DNA of 64,000 nt from Tanytarsus gracilentus (taxonomy: Eukaryota; Arthropoda; Insecta; Diptera; Chironomidae). The translations under genes were made by a program, and so were the position numbers. Below the pieces are notes generated by a model. The model was not told where the DNA came from. It made no database searches and worked only from the letters and a program-made list of their open reading frames with translations. How positions within the stretch are numbered: the first letter of the stretch is position 1; every line of letters starts with the position of its first letter. The stretch spans positions 7,998,001-8,062,000 of the forward strand of contig JAXRKN010000043.1 in assembly GCA_038502055.1 (NCBI GenBank), in the 5' to 3' direction. Positions 27,039 to 39,746 of the stretch are shown in pieces.

Positions 27039-29167
27039 TTAAATCTTCTGGATGGTCTTGAGACCCAAAATATCAAAGCATTGCGCCATGACCGCAGCCG
27101 TTGCCTCGCACAAAAGTACACGACTTGCATTAATCTTAACAATCTCTCCCTGCTTATTCTTCTCGATGCAGTAGCATGAGTCATAAAACTCGGTGAATGT
27201 CGTTGACACTTGATAAAGAAATTCGCAGAGGAAATGAATGTTTAAATCTTTTAAAATGCGATCTATGACGTCTGGAAATTGGATGAGAGCCTTTGCGAGT
27301 TTCCACTCTTTTTCATGCTCGAGAGTTATTGGAGTCTCCTCTTTGATTTTATTAAGATTGCTATAAAATTCTGCACCGCAATTGCGTGCAATCGATCTGA
27401 TGCGGGTGTAGGCGTAGAGAAGGTAAACGGCAGTGTTTCCTCTGTCCTCCAACATCTTATCGAAACTAAAGGTGTAATCGTTCTTGTAGTTCTTGGACAG
27501 GTCGGCATATTTGATGCAACCGAAGGCAACATTTTTCTGTGCGGCGAGCAATTCCTCTTTGGTGAGAATCTTGTCTCGTTCCTTCTCCAAAAGCTTGTCC
27601 ATTGAACGTTTAAGTCCTTCATCGAGGAGTTCTGATAGTTTCACTGTATCGCCAGAGCGTGTCTTGAATTTTTTACCGTCCTCGCCAAGCACTACCCCGA
27701 AACCGACATGATCGATACGAACCTTCGATGGATTCCAAATGCCAATTTTCTTAGCGCACGAGTAAATTGCCTTGAAATGTGTCGCCTGACCAGCATCTGT
27801 TACATAAATCAACCAGTCTCCTTTCTCCTCTTCAATTCTTTGCTTAATTGTCGCCATATCGGAAGTATCGTAGGTAAAACCACCACCAGTTTTAATTATT
27901 GTCAAAGGAATTCCACCGAAGTCATCGTTTTTATCGCCCCACATAATTTTTCGGCCTTCGTCCTCCTCCAATACTCCCATTTTTTCAAGCTCAACCACGA
28001 GACTCTCCATTCGAGACTGATAGAAAGACTCGCCGCGCTCAATAATTTTAATGTCGAGTGAATCGTAAATTTGTTGGAATTCTTTTCGCGAGACATCGCA
28101 TATGAGTTGCCATGCCTTTGTGCTATTTGCTTCGCCCGATTGAAGTTTAACTACACGATCATAGGCGCGCTTCTTAAATTCTTCGTCTTCATCGAATCTC
28201 TTCTTGGATTCCTTATAGAACGCCTGTAGATCAGCAATTGGCGGCGATTCCTTGACAAAATTAGGAAATCGATCTTCGAGATGAGCAATCAGCATGCCAA
28301 ATTGAGTTCCCCAATCGCCCAAGTGATTGATTCTCAACACATCGTGACCAAGATACTCGAGCAGTCTCGAAATAGAATCGCCGATAATTGTGCTTCTTAA
28401 GTGACCGACATGCATTTGTTTTGCAATATTTGGAGCTGAGAAATCAATCACGACTCTCTTTTTGTCAACTTTAGGCGGCTTAACTCCATCTTTGAGTATC
28501 GACGCGATTGCTGACATGGCATAATTTTTTGCGAGAAAAACATTAATGAAACCCGGTCCGGCAATCTGAACTTTTTCAATCAGCGGAGACGATGGTAGTT
28601 TCTCGACAATTTTCGTCGCAACATCTTTCGGCGATGCCTTAACACTTTTTGCCTTTAAGAGACCACAAATTGCCATTGCACTGTTACACTGATAGTCTGC
28701 TTCTTTTGAGTCTGTGATGACACACGGAGCGTTAGTTAGTTCTGGAAAGGCAGCAGCAATGGACGCTGCAAAGACTTCCTTGAGATGAACAGCAATTGAG
28801 ATCATTCCTGACACTTGTGATATGGTGATGTGTGAATTTTTAGGTGACGATTCTCTTTCTTTTTCAATTGCCTACAAATTTGTGCAATTAAGTACTAAAC
28901 TTTTTTGTTAATTTTAGTCATTACCTTATTGAGGATTTGCAATCTGAACTTGAGCTTGCTATTCTCAGTTAACAACTTGTTTAATTCCTCGTTTTCGTCA
29001 CCCAGATTTCCTTCTTTAACGTTCTTAATTGCACTTTCTAGTTTTGCAATTTCCGACTGCTGTTGAAATTAACCAAAAATTTTATCAATATTAAATTCTC
29101 AATGATTTTGACTGTAACTCACAATGTCCGCAAATCTCTCCTCTTCCTTTCGCAATTGATCACTCAT
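27039..29167 (-). CDS. ArgRS: Arginine--tRNA ligase, cytoplasmic
   Basis: Class I aminoacyl-tRNA synthetase charging tRNA-Arg. Exons 29167-29123, 29059-28925 and 28871-27039 give 670 residues, close to the human long form. The first two exons encode a coiled-coil N-terminal extension (SKLKFRLQILNK leucine-zipper-like), which in animals docks the enzyme into the multi-synthetase complex. The catalytic core follows: FSAPNIAKQMHVGHLRST contains the HIGH-equivalent HVGH, then GDWGTQFGMLIAHL and the eukaryotic GKKFKTRSG segment in place of a KMSK. The C-terminal anticodon-binding domain ends GLKTIQKI. Presence of the leader supports the complex-bound form; an internal ATG at 28814 could start a short form. 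It lies 190 bp downstream of Rpt5 on the same strand. Confidence 0.96.
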
Positions 29168-29357
29168 TTTAAGTTAATTAATTGTAATTTACGGTAAAGA
29201 TCGCGAATTATTTAATAAAATATTGGAGAGCAATTTTAAATCTTTTTGTCCTTGCGCAAAAAACTGTGTAAAAATTTCAAAATTTGAAAATACGTTACGA
29301 ATAAATTTTTAAATCTTTATTAATATGGATGCAAATTATTTTTTTTCATATAAATTT

Positions 29358-30699
29358 TTAAGCATAATAATTCAAGTTTGCCTTTTTCTTGGCCTGCACT
29401 TCCATAATTGCATCCATGAAGTCTTCGTGTGTGACAGTGCTCGCAGATCGACGAAGGGCAATCATGCCGGCCTCAACACAAACCGCCTTACATTGAGCTC
29501 CGTTAAAATCATCAGTGGTTCTCGCCAACTCTTCGAAATTGACATCGGGACTGACGTTCATTTTACGCGAGTGGATCTGCATGATACGTGCGCGTGCCTC
29601 CTCATTCGGATGAGGGAATTCAATTTTACGATCAAGACGACCTGAACGAAGCAAGGCAGGATCCAAGATATCGACACGATTTGTGGCGGCAATGACCTTA
29701 ATATCAGCCTGCGAGCTGAATCCATCAAGCTGATTAAGCAACTCTAACATAGTTCGCTGGACTTCACGATCGCCAGCTTTCTCCGAGTCGAAACGCTTCG
29801 TTCCGATCGCATCCAATTCGTCAATGAAAATGATTGCTGGTGCCTTTTCTTTGGCGAGTGCAAAAGCGTCACGAACAAGCTTCGCACCGTCACCAATGAA
29901 CATTTGAACGAGCTGAGGACCGGCGAGCTTCAAGAAGGTCGATTTAGTTTGAGCGGCACAGGCTCGAGCGAGAAGAGTTTTACCAGTTCCTAAAAATATA
30001 ACTGTTAGTTGTGATTGATAATTAAAAAAACAGCAATAGTGAATTACCCGGTGGACCATAGAGCAAAACTCCCTTTGGTGGATGAATACCAAGATTCTTG
30101 AACTTATCCTTATGCGTCATGGGCAACACGACGGCCTCAATCAACTCCTGAATCTGCTTATCTAAACCTCCGATATCGGAATATTGTTCAGTCGGTCGCT
30201 CATCGACTTCCATTGCTTTAACGCGAGCATCGTATTCCGCTGGAAGTGTCTCTAAGATCAAGTACGAGTCCTTATTGACGCCAACAAGGTCGCCTGGCTT
30301 CAATTTCTCCGCATCAACGAGGCCAATGACGGGCAGGAAGTAAGTTTGTCGAGTTGAAGTCTTAATGACAGCACATTTACCCTTTCGCTGCGAATCCAGC
30401 AAATTTACAGCGCCATCGTCTTCTTCTTCTTGTGGATCAATGTCGAGAAGTTCAATTACATTCGAAACGAGATAGGGAAGTGTTTTATTCACTTTAATCT
30501 TCTCCGTATTGTCCTTGATCTTCTCATTTTGCGCTTGCAGCTCGTGAGTGATTCTCATTACCTCCGATTTCATGATTTTAATTTCATTGTCCATCAATCG
30601 AGTACGCGATTGAATTTCGTCTGTGGGCATTCGAAGAACTTCCTCGCCGAGCGATTCTTCATCCTCCCAAATTGATCTATCCTCGAGAGTGCCGGCCAT
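29358..30699 (-). CDS. Rpt5: 26S proteasome regulatory subunit 6A (AAA ATPase Rpt5)
   Basis: One of six AAA ATPases in the base of the 19S particle, unfolding ubiquitylated substrates and gating the 20S core. Two exons, 30699-30048 and 29989-29358, encode about 427 residues. Order of parts: N-terminal coiled coil (about 30-70), OB domain, then the AAA module with Walker A GPPGTGKT assembled across the splice site, Walker B IIFIDELDAIG and the second region of homology RSGRLDRKIEFP. The C-terminus LNYYA carries the HbYX-type motif that docks into the 20S alpha ring. Head-to-head with CTNNBL1. Confidence 0.98.
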
Positions 30700-30896
30700 G
30701 ATATTTTTTATGGAGCTTTTGTGTGAATTTCCTTTAAAAAATTTAAGAGAATTATTTTGCTTCTCAATCGAGTATGATTCTGCAACTTTTGACGAATTGC
30801 CGAGTTAAGTTCCCCTCGTTCGATTTTTGTCGAAAAAATTTTTAGTAAATATTTTTGTTTACATTCAAATTAAAATTTACGATTAAAAAAGTTGAA
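30700..30896. promoter_or_regulatory. Bidirectional promoter region, Rpt5 / CTNNBL1
   Basis: The two divergent start codons are 197 bp apart. The region is AT-rich and an in-frame upstream ATG for CTNNBL1 lies inside it at 30855. No DRE-type TATCGATA or other named element was found by eye. Confidence 0.55.
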
Positions 30897-32587
30897 ATGG
30901 ATGTTGGAGATTTACTTTCGTTTAAACCTGAATCAGTTCCAAAGCGTAAGCAGGATGACGATGAGGGCGATGAAGTTAAGCCACAAGCAGCGTCTAATTT
31001 CAGTAAAAAACAAAAAATTGATGAAAAAATTTTGCAAGTAATTAACGCCGACACAGACGATAGTGAGACAATTGCACTCGATGAGAACGGACTCAAGAGA
31101 CTGGCACTTCTGTTTGAGAAGAGAGTACTTAATAATCAAATAACACGATTGAAATTTCAAGAGGCCGAAAAGTTTATGGAATCGGAAGTAAGATGGTGGT
31201 TATAGTTTATGGAAGTAAGTTAATGGTTAAAAATTTCTTCTAGGTCGATCTTCATGATGTAATTATGCAGCTTCAAGCAATTGCAACAGTTCCCGACTTG
31301 TATCCACTCATGATTTCCCTAAACATTATGTCATCGATGCTTGAACTTTTATCGCATCCAAACACCGATATATCGGGAGCTTTAATAGAGATCCTGCAAG
31401 AGTTCACTGACGTGGATGTTCTTCATGAGAGCACTGAAGGAGCGGAGAAACTCATTGATTGCCTTCAAGAGCAAAACATCACAAAACTTCTCGTAACGAA
31501 TTGCTTAGAGAAATTTGACGAGACAGTTAAAGAGGAATCGGATGCTATTCACAATATAATGGGCATCTTCGAGAACTTGACTGAATTCCGACCCGAAATG
31601 TGCATTGAAATTGCAGAGCAAGGACTACTAAATTGGATTTTAAAGCGACTTAAGACGAAGGGTTTTGATGCAAACAAACTCTACTGCTCGGAAGTTCTCT
31701 CGATACTCATTCAAAGCTCCAACGAAAATAGAATTTTATTAGGCGATCAAGACGGAATTGATATATTGCTACAGCAGCTCGCCTTCTACAAAAAGCACGA
31801 TCCATCATCGGACGAAGAGAAAGAATATATGGAGAACCTGTTCAATTGCCTCTGTTCAAGCTTGCTAGCAAAAGAAAATCGCACGAATTTTCTGAAAGGC
31901 GAAGGAAATCAATTGATGAACCTCATGCTGAGAGAAAAGAAATTGAGTCGCAATGGAGCTCTAAAAGTGCTTGATTATGCTTGCTCGGGTGTCGACGGCA
32001 AAGAAAACTGTCTCAAGCTTGTCGATATTCTCGGATTACGAACGATTTTTCCACTCTTCATGAAAACACCGAAAAAGAACAAGAAACGCTCTCTCAGCAC
32101 TGAAGAATATGAGGAACATCTGTGCTCGATAATCAGCAGCATGTTAAGAAACACTAAAGGCGGTCAAAAGCAGAGGCTCCTCGCGAAGTTTGTTGAAAAT
32201 GATTTTGAAAAAGTCGATCGATTGTTAGAGTTGCACATTAAATATCTCGAAAAAGTACAAAACATCGATCGAGAAATTGAAAGTCAAAAGAAAACTGAAG
32301 GAGAAGAAGAAGATGAGGACATTGAGGAAGTTAATTACCTGAAGAGATTATCGGGTGGTTTATTCACACTTCAACTTGTTGATTACATAATTTTGGAGGT
32401 TGTCGTCTCTCCGGATGGCTTGAAAATCAAAGAACGAATTCATAAAATTTTGAATCTACGTGGCGCAAATCTTCAGACCATAAAAGATGTCATGCGTGAG
32501 TATGTCGGTAACTTGCAGACGTCAGAAAATGCTGAATGGCGCGAGCAGGAAAAAGCTCACGTATTGAGTCTGATAAATAGATTTTAA
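30897..32587 (+). CDS. CTNNBL1: Beta-catenin-like protein 1 (spliceosome-associated armadillo protein)
   Basis: Nuclear armadillo-repeat protein associated with the Prp19/CDC5L spliceosome complex. Exons 30897-31187 and 31244-32587 give 544 residues, close to the roughly 560 of the human protein. The start MDVGDLLSFKP matches the family start MDVGELL, so the ATG at 30897 is preferred over an in-frame upstream ATG at 30855. A KR-rich nuclear-localisation-like stretch with acidic residues (PKRKQDDDEGDE) follows, then helical repeats, with LQEFTDVDVLHES, AFYKKHDPSSDEEKEYMENLFN and a C-terminal helical cap. AATAAA is at about 32683. Tail-to-tail with the Vps62-like gene, 184 bp away. Confidence 0.96.
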
Positions 32588-32771
32588 GAGTTTATTTTTT
32601 ACCTTTTATATTTCTTAAAATTGCAACTCAAGTTTTCAATAATATTTTATTTAATAAGAACTTATAATATAATTTTGAGAAAATAAATAACAGTAAAGAG
32701 AAAAAGTATTCTTTGTAATAATATATAACGAGGTGAAAATTAAGAGTTGTATTTACAGAAAAAGTTAAACT

Positions 32772-35700
32772 TTAATTTGAGTTTTCTGCCGGGCATTTGA
32801 AATGAGCTCCTTTCTTGGGTATGCCCGTTGGACCATCCGTCCATTCGCACACATGCAATCCTATCTTTTTAAGGGGGTGGCATTTACTTTTTGGATTTCC
32901 CCATTTTCCTCGATATTTCATCCACGACGGATTGGGAAAGAGCGATCGTTGGCCTTGAGACATTCAAAAGTTAAATTAAAAATCATTAAAAAATATTTCA
33001 ACTCACTTCTGGCATCACTATAAATAACCTCAACATTATTCCAAGTTTGCCACGGAAGTCCAAAGCCATTGACGTCGTATAATCTTGGAACCCTCACATA
33101 TCTGTGTTTTCCCGGCGATGCCCAAAGTCCATGACTTCCTTCCGCCGCAAAAAGTACAGGATGGTTGTCAGACGTGATGACTGTCTTGGGAAAGATTGGA
33201 TGCTGGAGAATGCCCTTTCGAGTTTCTTGACTTTTAAACTCAAAAGTGCCAGTCAAACGATCGTAAGAGTAAAAGGCTCCAGCGTCGTGAGCGGACACGT
33301 ACATTTCCTCTGGTTCCATGCGACCTTTGAAGTTGAGAGAAAAATGCTCCCAATCGCCCACGTGACTGCCGAAATCTTTTTTAGTTCCAAGGCACATGTT
33401 CCAAATTAAAGGAATAGGGATAGGCCCGAGTGGTCCGAGTGACAACGTACAAATAGTTTTTCCCTGACTAAATGGGTAAAACATCCAATATGAGACATGA
33501 AAGTGAGGAATTTGAACTGTTTGATCTCTTAGCGAGTTCAATAACTCATCTTGCTTTTGAAGGACACTCTCGGGTGGCGATGGCAAAATAATTTGTTCAT
33601 CCTTCGTAAAGATCACTACATTACTTGTTGGAATAGCTTTCCAGTCGGTTGTATTGGTAACGCTGCTGTTTATTGTGACATTTGGTTGCTTTACATTCAC
33701 CTCATTCCATCGCCTTCTTCTTACAAAGTTGTTATCTTCAGACTTTTCATTATCATTTACATCACTCAAACCAATCCTTTCACTCTCATTCGAATCGCCA
33801 TTAACAGCATCATCAGAGGAATTTAAATCTTTTACGGGAGGTTTTTTTGGTAATTTTTGAACCGAATTATACTCGAAAAAAGAATCACCTTCGACATCTG
33901 GCGTTTTTGTGAGTGGTATGTAAGGATTTTTCTTCCATTTATTTCCACTTTCAATTTCTATCGGAGAGGTCAATGAATTTAAATTTAAAAGAAATAATTT
34001 TTCTTACCATTTTTAAAATTAAATTCCTTATCACTTGTACACGTGTTCACAACAGCATAAATTGGAACATTCAATGGGTTCTCGCCATAGATAAATGATG
34101 ACTTATTTTTCACTAGATTATCTAAAAGAAAATGTTAAAATTCATGACAAAATGCTGCAATTAAAGCATTCACCTAATTCCTCATTGGTAACGAGAAACC
34201 AATTTTCGGAAGCATCATCAATTGGCAGCTCAAAAATAAATTCGAGTGAGGTGTCTTTTTCAAAGTTTCTCCTCTTGCGATTGTTGGGCACACTTGTGCC
34301 TTTTTGTGAACTTGAGCCATCATAATAGACAAGGTCCTCATAGTAGTTGCCATAATTGTCGCCAATGTCTTTGATTTTCTGCGTATTTAGCTTCTCTCGC
34401 TCCGCGTGTACATTGGAAAGAAATGTCTTTACATCGCCCGGAAGAAATTTTTCATTAGGTGCAAGCCAAACCAAGGGTGACCATTTTCTGACCAACGACT
34501 CGACTAGAAAAGAAAATGGAAATTGTATAGCATAAAAAATGAATTACTTTCACTGTCAACGATCGTGATTAATTAAATAAAATTGCAGCAATGAATTAAG
34601 TAATTTATCACGAGTACGAAGGTCAAGAGTAATCATGTAATAGTTTTAAGCCGGTTCATGCGAAACTCAAGCAGCATGTATGTAAAATTGCAAAATTATT
34701 AAACGCTCTAATGACGCGCAATTTTTTGTTTGAGCTGCGGATTTCTCTATTTCATCGCTTGTGGTCACTTTTTTTTCAATTTTGTCTGTCTCGAGAAACT
34801 TTTGAAAATTGTCAAATTAAAAATGAACTCCATTCTATTTTGCAATCGAAAATTAATTCATTTTGTCATTCGCGATGGTTTGGTGAAAAAAAAATAGAAA
34901 TAAATTATGAAATTTTGTAAGTTCATCTCTCGGCGAAGTTAGTATTACATTTTGCGGCAAATTCATATTTAATGCGTCTATTGCATCACAAAAATCTCTT
35001 ACACATCAACAAACTGATCAGAAATAGGTTAACGCTTATATGCAAGGTTATTTAAAACTTGCATTTCTCACTTCTTTAAATTTTAAATGTCGACTCATGC
35101 TGACCAAAAAAAAACAGGTCTTTCCTCAAAGCTTCGAGATCAACTAATTGCTCTCAACAAACTCATTGCATTGCATTGTAATCATTCATTATCACGATTC
35201 ATGTTTGAAAATTATTTTTTCGCTTTCATTCGAGGGAATTTTTCATCTATTTTGCAAAATCAACATGCATTTTACTTTAGACAGTGCATTTTTCCAACAA
35301 ACGAACGAAAGTTGTTTCGCAGACAACATAATTAAATTTAATTAAGACATATTAGTTAGTTTCTCGTCGATTTTTTGCGATAACTACAAAAAAGAATCGA
35401 AAATTAGAAATGAAAAACTTGAAATGTTGAGGAGCTTAATATTTTCAATAAAAATATATGCAAACTTTCATTAATTTTTTGAAAATATTTTTGCAAAATG
35501 CCATCCAATTAAAAAAGCATAAAGCATGCAGCATAATTTGGTATGCATTCCTATAAGCGGATGAAAATTTATTTTTCTATTGTTTGCAATAAAAATGCGG
35601 ATTTTCCATCACTGCCTCGTGTATTTCCTAATAAGGAGAGGGAGGTAGTGAGAGTGTTCGAGCTTCCATGGTAATAAAAGAAATTAAGCATGCATAATTG

Positions 35701-36593
35701 TAATCAAGTCGAGGAAAATGTAAACATACATGTGCTATCGTGTTACACCATGTTTGTGTATGAATGTAGCTTTTTGTTTTGAAAAGAGATTATTTAAATA
35801 TGTTTTGAATTAAATTGTTGGATTAAGGGAATTTTTGTACGAGGGTCATGCGAATAAAAATTTATGTAATGAAAAATTTTACATTTTTTTTAAACTGAAT
35901 TTTGTGGCAAATTAATCAAAAATTTAAGATATTTCTAGAAATTGACAGCCGTGACTAATTTAACTGTTGAAATATTCAAAAGAAATAAACCAAAAAATTT
36001 AAACCATTTTTTATAAATGTTCGAATAAGTTAAAATGCTTCTCTTACAAGTCATCATTGCACCACTGCATGAATTACATTTTTTAATAACTTTCGTCAGT
36101 CTGGATAGTAATTATCAAATTTTCGCTCACACATGTGGAATTGCGTTAAAACGTAGAAAAATCTACGCCTTATAATTTCACGCTATAAAGCGACGCTATC
36201 ACTAACAATGAAACAACCGCATTGTGTTATATGATGATTATAATACTTTTCAACCTATTTATCAAATACTATAAGAAATTGATGTTGGCTTTGATGATAG
36301 GCTTTACAAGGCTGAACGATCTTTTGTTTGTGCAAACAAGAAGAAGCCATAGCTAATTGATTATAAAGAAGAGGAACACGTGCTTTATCACTCGAGCGCG
36401 CTTCAACTTTAGAGGTGCATTAAACGAACTTAAACAGAGCGAGAAAATGCCACCACACCAAAGCAAGGTAACACTTACCAATTTCTTGCTCCGAAAATAG
36501 TAATTTACTGTTTTTCGATTGTACTGACAACACTGCATGAACACAAAAAAATAAGATCACGGTACATCTGACTATGCTGCACATATCGAACAT
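32772..36593 (-). CDS. Secreted Vps62-like (DUF946) protein
   Basis: Exons 36593-36479, 34503-34174, 34121-34008, 33957-33007 and 32953-32772 join with consistent phase to 563 residues. The first exon encodes a signal peptide (hydrophobic CTVILFFCVHAVLSVQS), 2 kb upstream of the rest. The mature protein begins VESLVRKWSPLVWLAPNEKFLPGD, typical of the Vps62 family. Later family features are VSYWMFYPFSQGKTIC, GSHVGDWEHFSLNFKGRMEPEEMYVSAHDAG, AAEGSHGLWASPGKHRYV and a C-terminal module rich in Gly, Trp and Cys. A basic, low-complexity linker (about residues 190-280) separates the N-terminal piece from the main domain. The family is named for a yeast vacuolar-sorting gene but its biochemical role is not established; secretion is inferred here from the signal peptide. 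A frame running past 33007 into the last intron would miss the conserved C-terminus. Confidence 0.82.
34504..36478 (-). other. First intron of the Vps62-like gene
   Basis: Two kilobases between the signal-peptide exon and exon 2. AT-rich, with no supported exon or repeat of note. Confidence 0.55.
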
Positions 36594-38219
36594 AAAACTG
36601 GCATTTATGCACTATTTTTTTTCATTGAAGACTCATTCCTTATGTAGAATTTTTTGACAGCTTAAAGAAGTAAAGGAAAAATTTAATCAACATTTTTAAT
36701 CAGAATTCTGCAGAAACGAAAACAATTTCTCATTGAATTCAATATAAAATTATGTGCACTTCAAAATGAAATCATGCTTGACTTTTACTCCTTTTACTTT
36801 TCTTTCATTTCGCGCATAGCGAGAAAAATATTTTTTAACACACACATTCAGTAGGTCGCTGAACTTGATCATCATGAGATGTGCATAGATTTTTCAAGAT
36901 CACCAAAATCGAGTGTGAATTAAATTGTCAATTGCGAAATTTTTACTCAACAATCATAAAAGACAAAGAGATTCAAACTATTGACATTAATTTTCAAGGC
37001 TGTTTTCTTGATTTTAATTCACACTCATAATATAAAAGCTTAATTTGGAAGAGTCTCGAACTTTTAAATATTTAACGTATATATTTTATTTAATTAAATT
37101 AATATTTTTTACACACATGGCAGATAAAAACTGATAAAAAAAGTTCAAAAGCTCTTTTACTCTATCGCGTCCATTACTTAAGAAAACTAAAAAGAAACTA
37201 AAAGAAATTCTCTCTTACCATCTACAGCATACACCGTTCGGTAAAAAATGTGAAATGAAAATGCAAGAGCGGGATTAACAGCAAGAGAGAGAGAGAGAAG
37301 CATTGGTAAAAAATTTTATGCTTGCGAGAGACATTGAAAAAATTATTTCAATATTTTTCTTTGAATAATTTATGCATTAAGATGTTCATCGGATATGTGA
37401 GGCAGGTCGAAACTTTAAAGAGAGTTTGCTAATAAACGATGAATGTTCAATTTTAGGATTTAGAAAAAATTTAAACTTAAAGACGGTCAAAAATCTTATC
37501 GCTAACTTTTTTAACTTTAGCTCATTGCTCCAGTTCCAATCACTTGATAATTCAAATCACACCTGATGATAATTTTATTTCAAATAGCCGTCAAAAGAAG
37601 AAGGCACTGTTAATAACCTACTTTTTGCTCATGATTCCGCATTAGAAAGATGGTGATTTTGTGATTTATTTTATGGAATGATGGGACAAGTTTTTTACTG
37701 CAAAATTTTAAATAAGAAAAAAATTTGGACAACTTTCATCTGAGAGAGAGAGAAAAGCTAGAAATGAGCGTTGATTTGATTTCTTTTAAACACACACGAT
37801 TGATTCCGAGTGATCGCTGCGATTTTTCATATCTGAGTGTAATAAATTTTTAAATTTTTTCATGTGGTTTGATTTAAGAGAAATTTAATTCAAAATTGAA
37901 AAAATTACAAGAGGTTCTAAAAGCTGCAACATCGGACTAATTTTAAACTCCAAATTGAATTTTGCAACATTTCTCTTTCTGCACCGCAAAATAATATATA
38001 TTTTAAACGAGAGCTGTACATAATTAACATTTTCACGCTTCGACCATATCTTTCCGCTTATTTCGTCTTTGCGAAAGATGAGAGTGTTCAATATACTCAC
38101 ATTAACTCGAAAACCTGTAATTTTTATACTTCTACAATGAGAGTGCTTCTCAGTCAGTCAGTCAGTAGGTCATAGTCATTTCGGAGAAATAAATTTCATT
38201 AATCAATAAAAAAAATCGT
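36594..38219. other. Intergenic region, Vps62-like promoter side and Kin17 3' side
   Basis: About 1.6 kb without a supported gene. It includes a 14-bp inverted repeat pair (36911-36924 and 37013-37026), GA-rich runs near 37285-37305 and 37740-37755, and a short (CAGT)n tract near 38151-38166. Confidence 0.55.
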
Positions 38220-39470
38220 TTATTTTTCGTATAATTTAGATACATCTTCGTAGGGAACTTCACTGATTACTCGACCTTTGAATGGACCCTTATCGATCTC
38301 AACGGTGACACTAAATTTAGAGGTTTCGATACTTTTGAGAATTGCGGTAGATTCACGATAAGCTCCATTCAAAATATAAACACGTCCATCAATTTTAGGA
38401 ATAACTGTCTCGAGGTGTTGCTGATCGACGATGAATTTTTCACCAGTTTCAATTAATTTAATTTTGCCTTGATATCGGTCGATCACTTCCCGCACGACTG
38501 CTTTTTCCTTATTGTACTTTTCGCCAAGTGATCGAGTGACGATTTTGACCACAATTCCTTCCGCCAACCAATAGTCTCTACGATTTTTCTGTTCCTTTTT
38601 TCTCTCTTCTTGTTCCATGATTTCGTCGAGCGCTGATTTCTTACCGCCGATTGGAACTTCACTTTTATAAGATTTTGATGGTTTCTCATCAGTTCGCGAT
38701 AGTTTAGCAGGTGGCGGCAACAGTGCTGGTGCGTTCGGTTTCTTAAAGATTTTAATGTCCAACTTAATTTTTTCCTCTTCATTTACTCGCACAAATTCTG
38801 TGGGTTTTGTTTCGTCTTCCTCCGTGGTGTCAGTGGTGCCGACTTGAGTCGATTCAGTTCGTTTCTTGTCACGTTCGATTTGCTGTTCAATAAATTCAAG
38901 CAATCGCTCCTCATCGTCCTTATCCATTTTCTGTTTCTTCGCCGCCTTCTTTTTTTTCTCAAGTGTCTCGGGATCTCGATCAATGTAAGTGATCCACCAT
39001 TCATCGTCAATCAAGTCCACTACACAAATTCCACTCTTACCTAGCCATTGAACAAATCCAGTTAAAGTGTGCCATCGTGTAGAGTTCATGTGGACGTGGT
39101 TCTTATCAGCGATGACCTGTTGATAGACTTTATTAGCCTTTACTCTCTTTGTGCCAAATGATCGTTTGAGAATGTCCATAAACGATTTAAAGAAGTCCTT
39201 GCTGAACTCGTACGTGTAGCTTCCAGAATTCTGACCAAAAAGCATCATTTGACGCTGATGGGCTTCGGTATTGATGTGACATTTGAATCCATTCTCATCT
39301 CGGCACTGCTTTTGACACATTTGACAGTACCTAAACGAATGATTAGAGTTGAATGTTGACTGGATCTTTTATCAAATTATTTTTGGCACTTACCATCGCA
39401 ATTTCTGCAAACCTTTGGACTTCATCTTATTGGCCAAATACTTTGGCGTTCCTACTTCGGCTTTAGGCAT
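38220..39470 (-). CDS. kin17: DNA/RNA-binding protein KIN17
   Basis: Nuclear zinc-finger protein implicated in DNA replication and the UV response. Exons 39470-39394 and 39330-38220 give 395 residues; human KIN has 393. The N-terminus MPKAEVGTPKYLANKMKSKG is the family start. A C2H2 finger (RW-YCQMCQKQCRDENGFKCH with the following histidines) is split by the intron. Then come the winged-helix region (FSKDFFKSFMDILKRSFGTKRV, WHTLTGFVQWLGKSG), a Lys/Glu-rich coiled segment, and the C-terminal tandem SH3-like/KOW domain (YWLAEGIVVKIVTRSLGEKY, DRVYILNGAYR-type). Head-to-head with MBD2/3, 276 bp away. Confidence 0.96.
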
Positions 39471-39746
39471 TTTAATTTAGTTAATTACTTCGTTAGAGTT
39501 GATAAAAATAATATTTTTAAGTATTTCCTCGTAATTTTGATTGTTGTTAAAAAAATTTGTCGCTTATTCGATTTTTTTCGCTTCTCTATTCGATTTCATT
39601 TATTTTCTATATTTACATGGAATTGACCTCAAAAAAAGAGTAAATCAAAAACGAAAAGTGAAAATATTTCTCGAAAATCCATTTTATTGTGAATAGAATT
39701 AGAAAGTAATTAGCGATTAGTGAGTACTAAAGCACAAGATACAAAA
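39471..39746. promoter_or_regulatory. Bidirectional promoter region, Kin17 / MBD2/3
   Basis: A 276-bp AT-rich spacer separates two divergent start codons of nuclear-protein genes. No named element could be assigned by eye. Confidence 0.5.

Noticed and set aside
30855..30896. Upstream in-frame ATG for CTNNBL1
   Set aside because: The family start MDVGDLL is at 30897 and the extra 14 residues look like translated promoter sequence.
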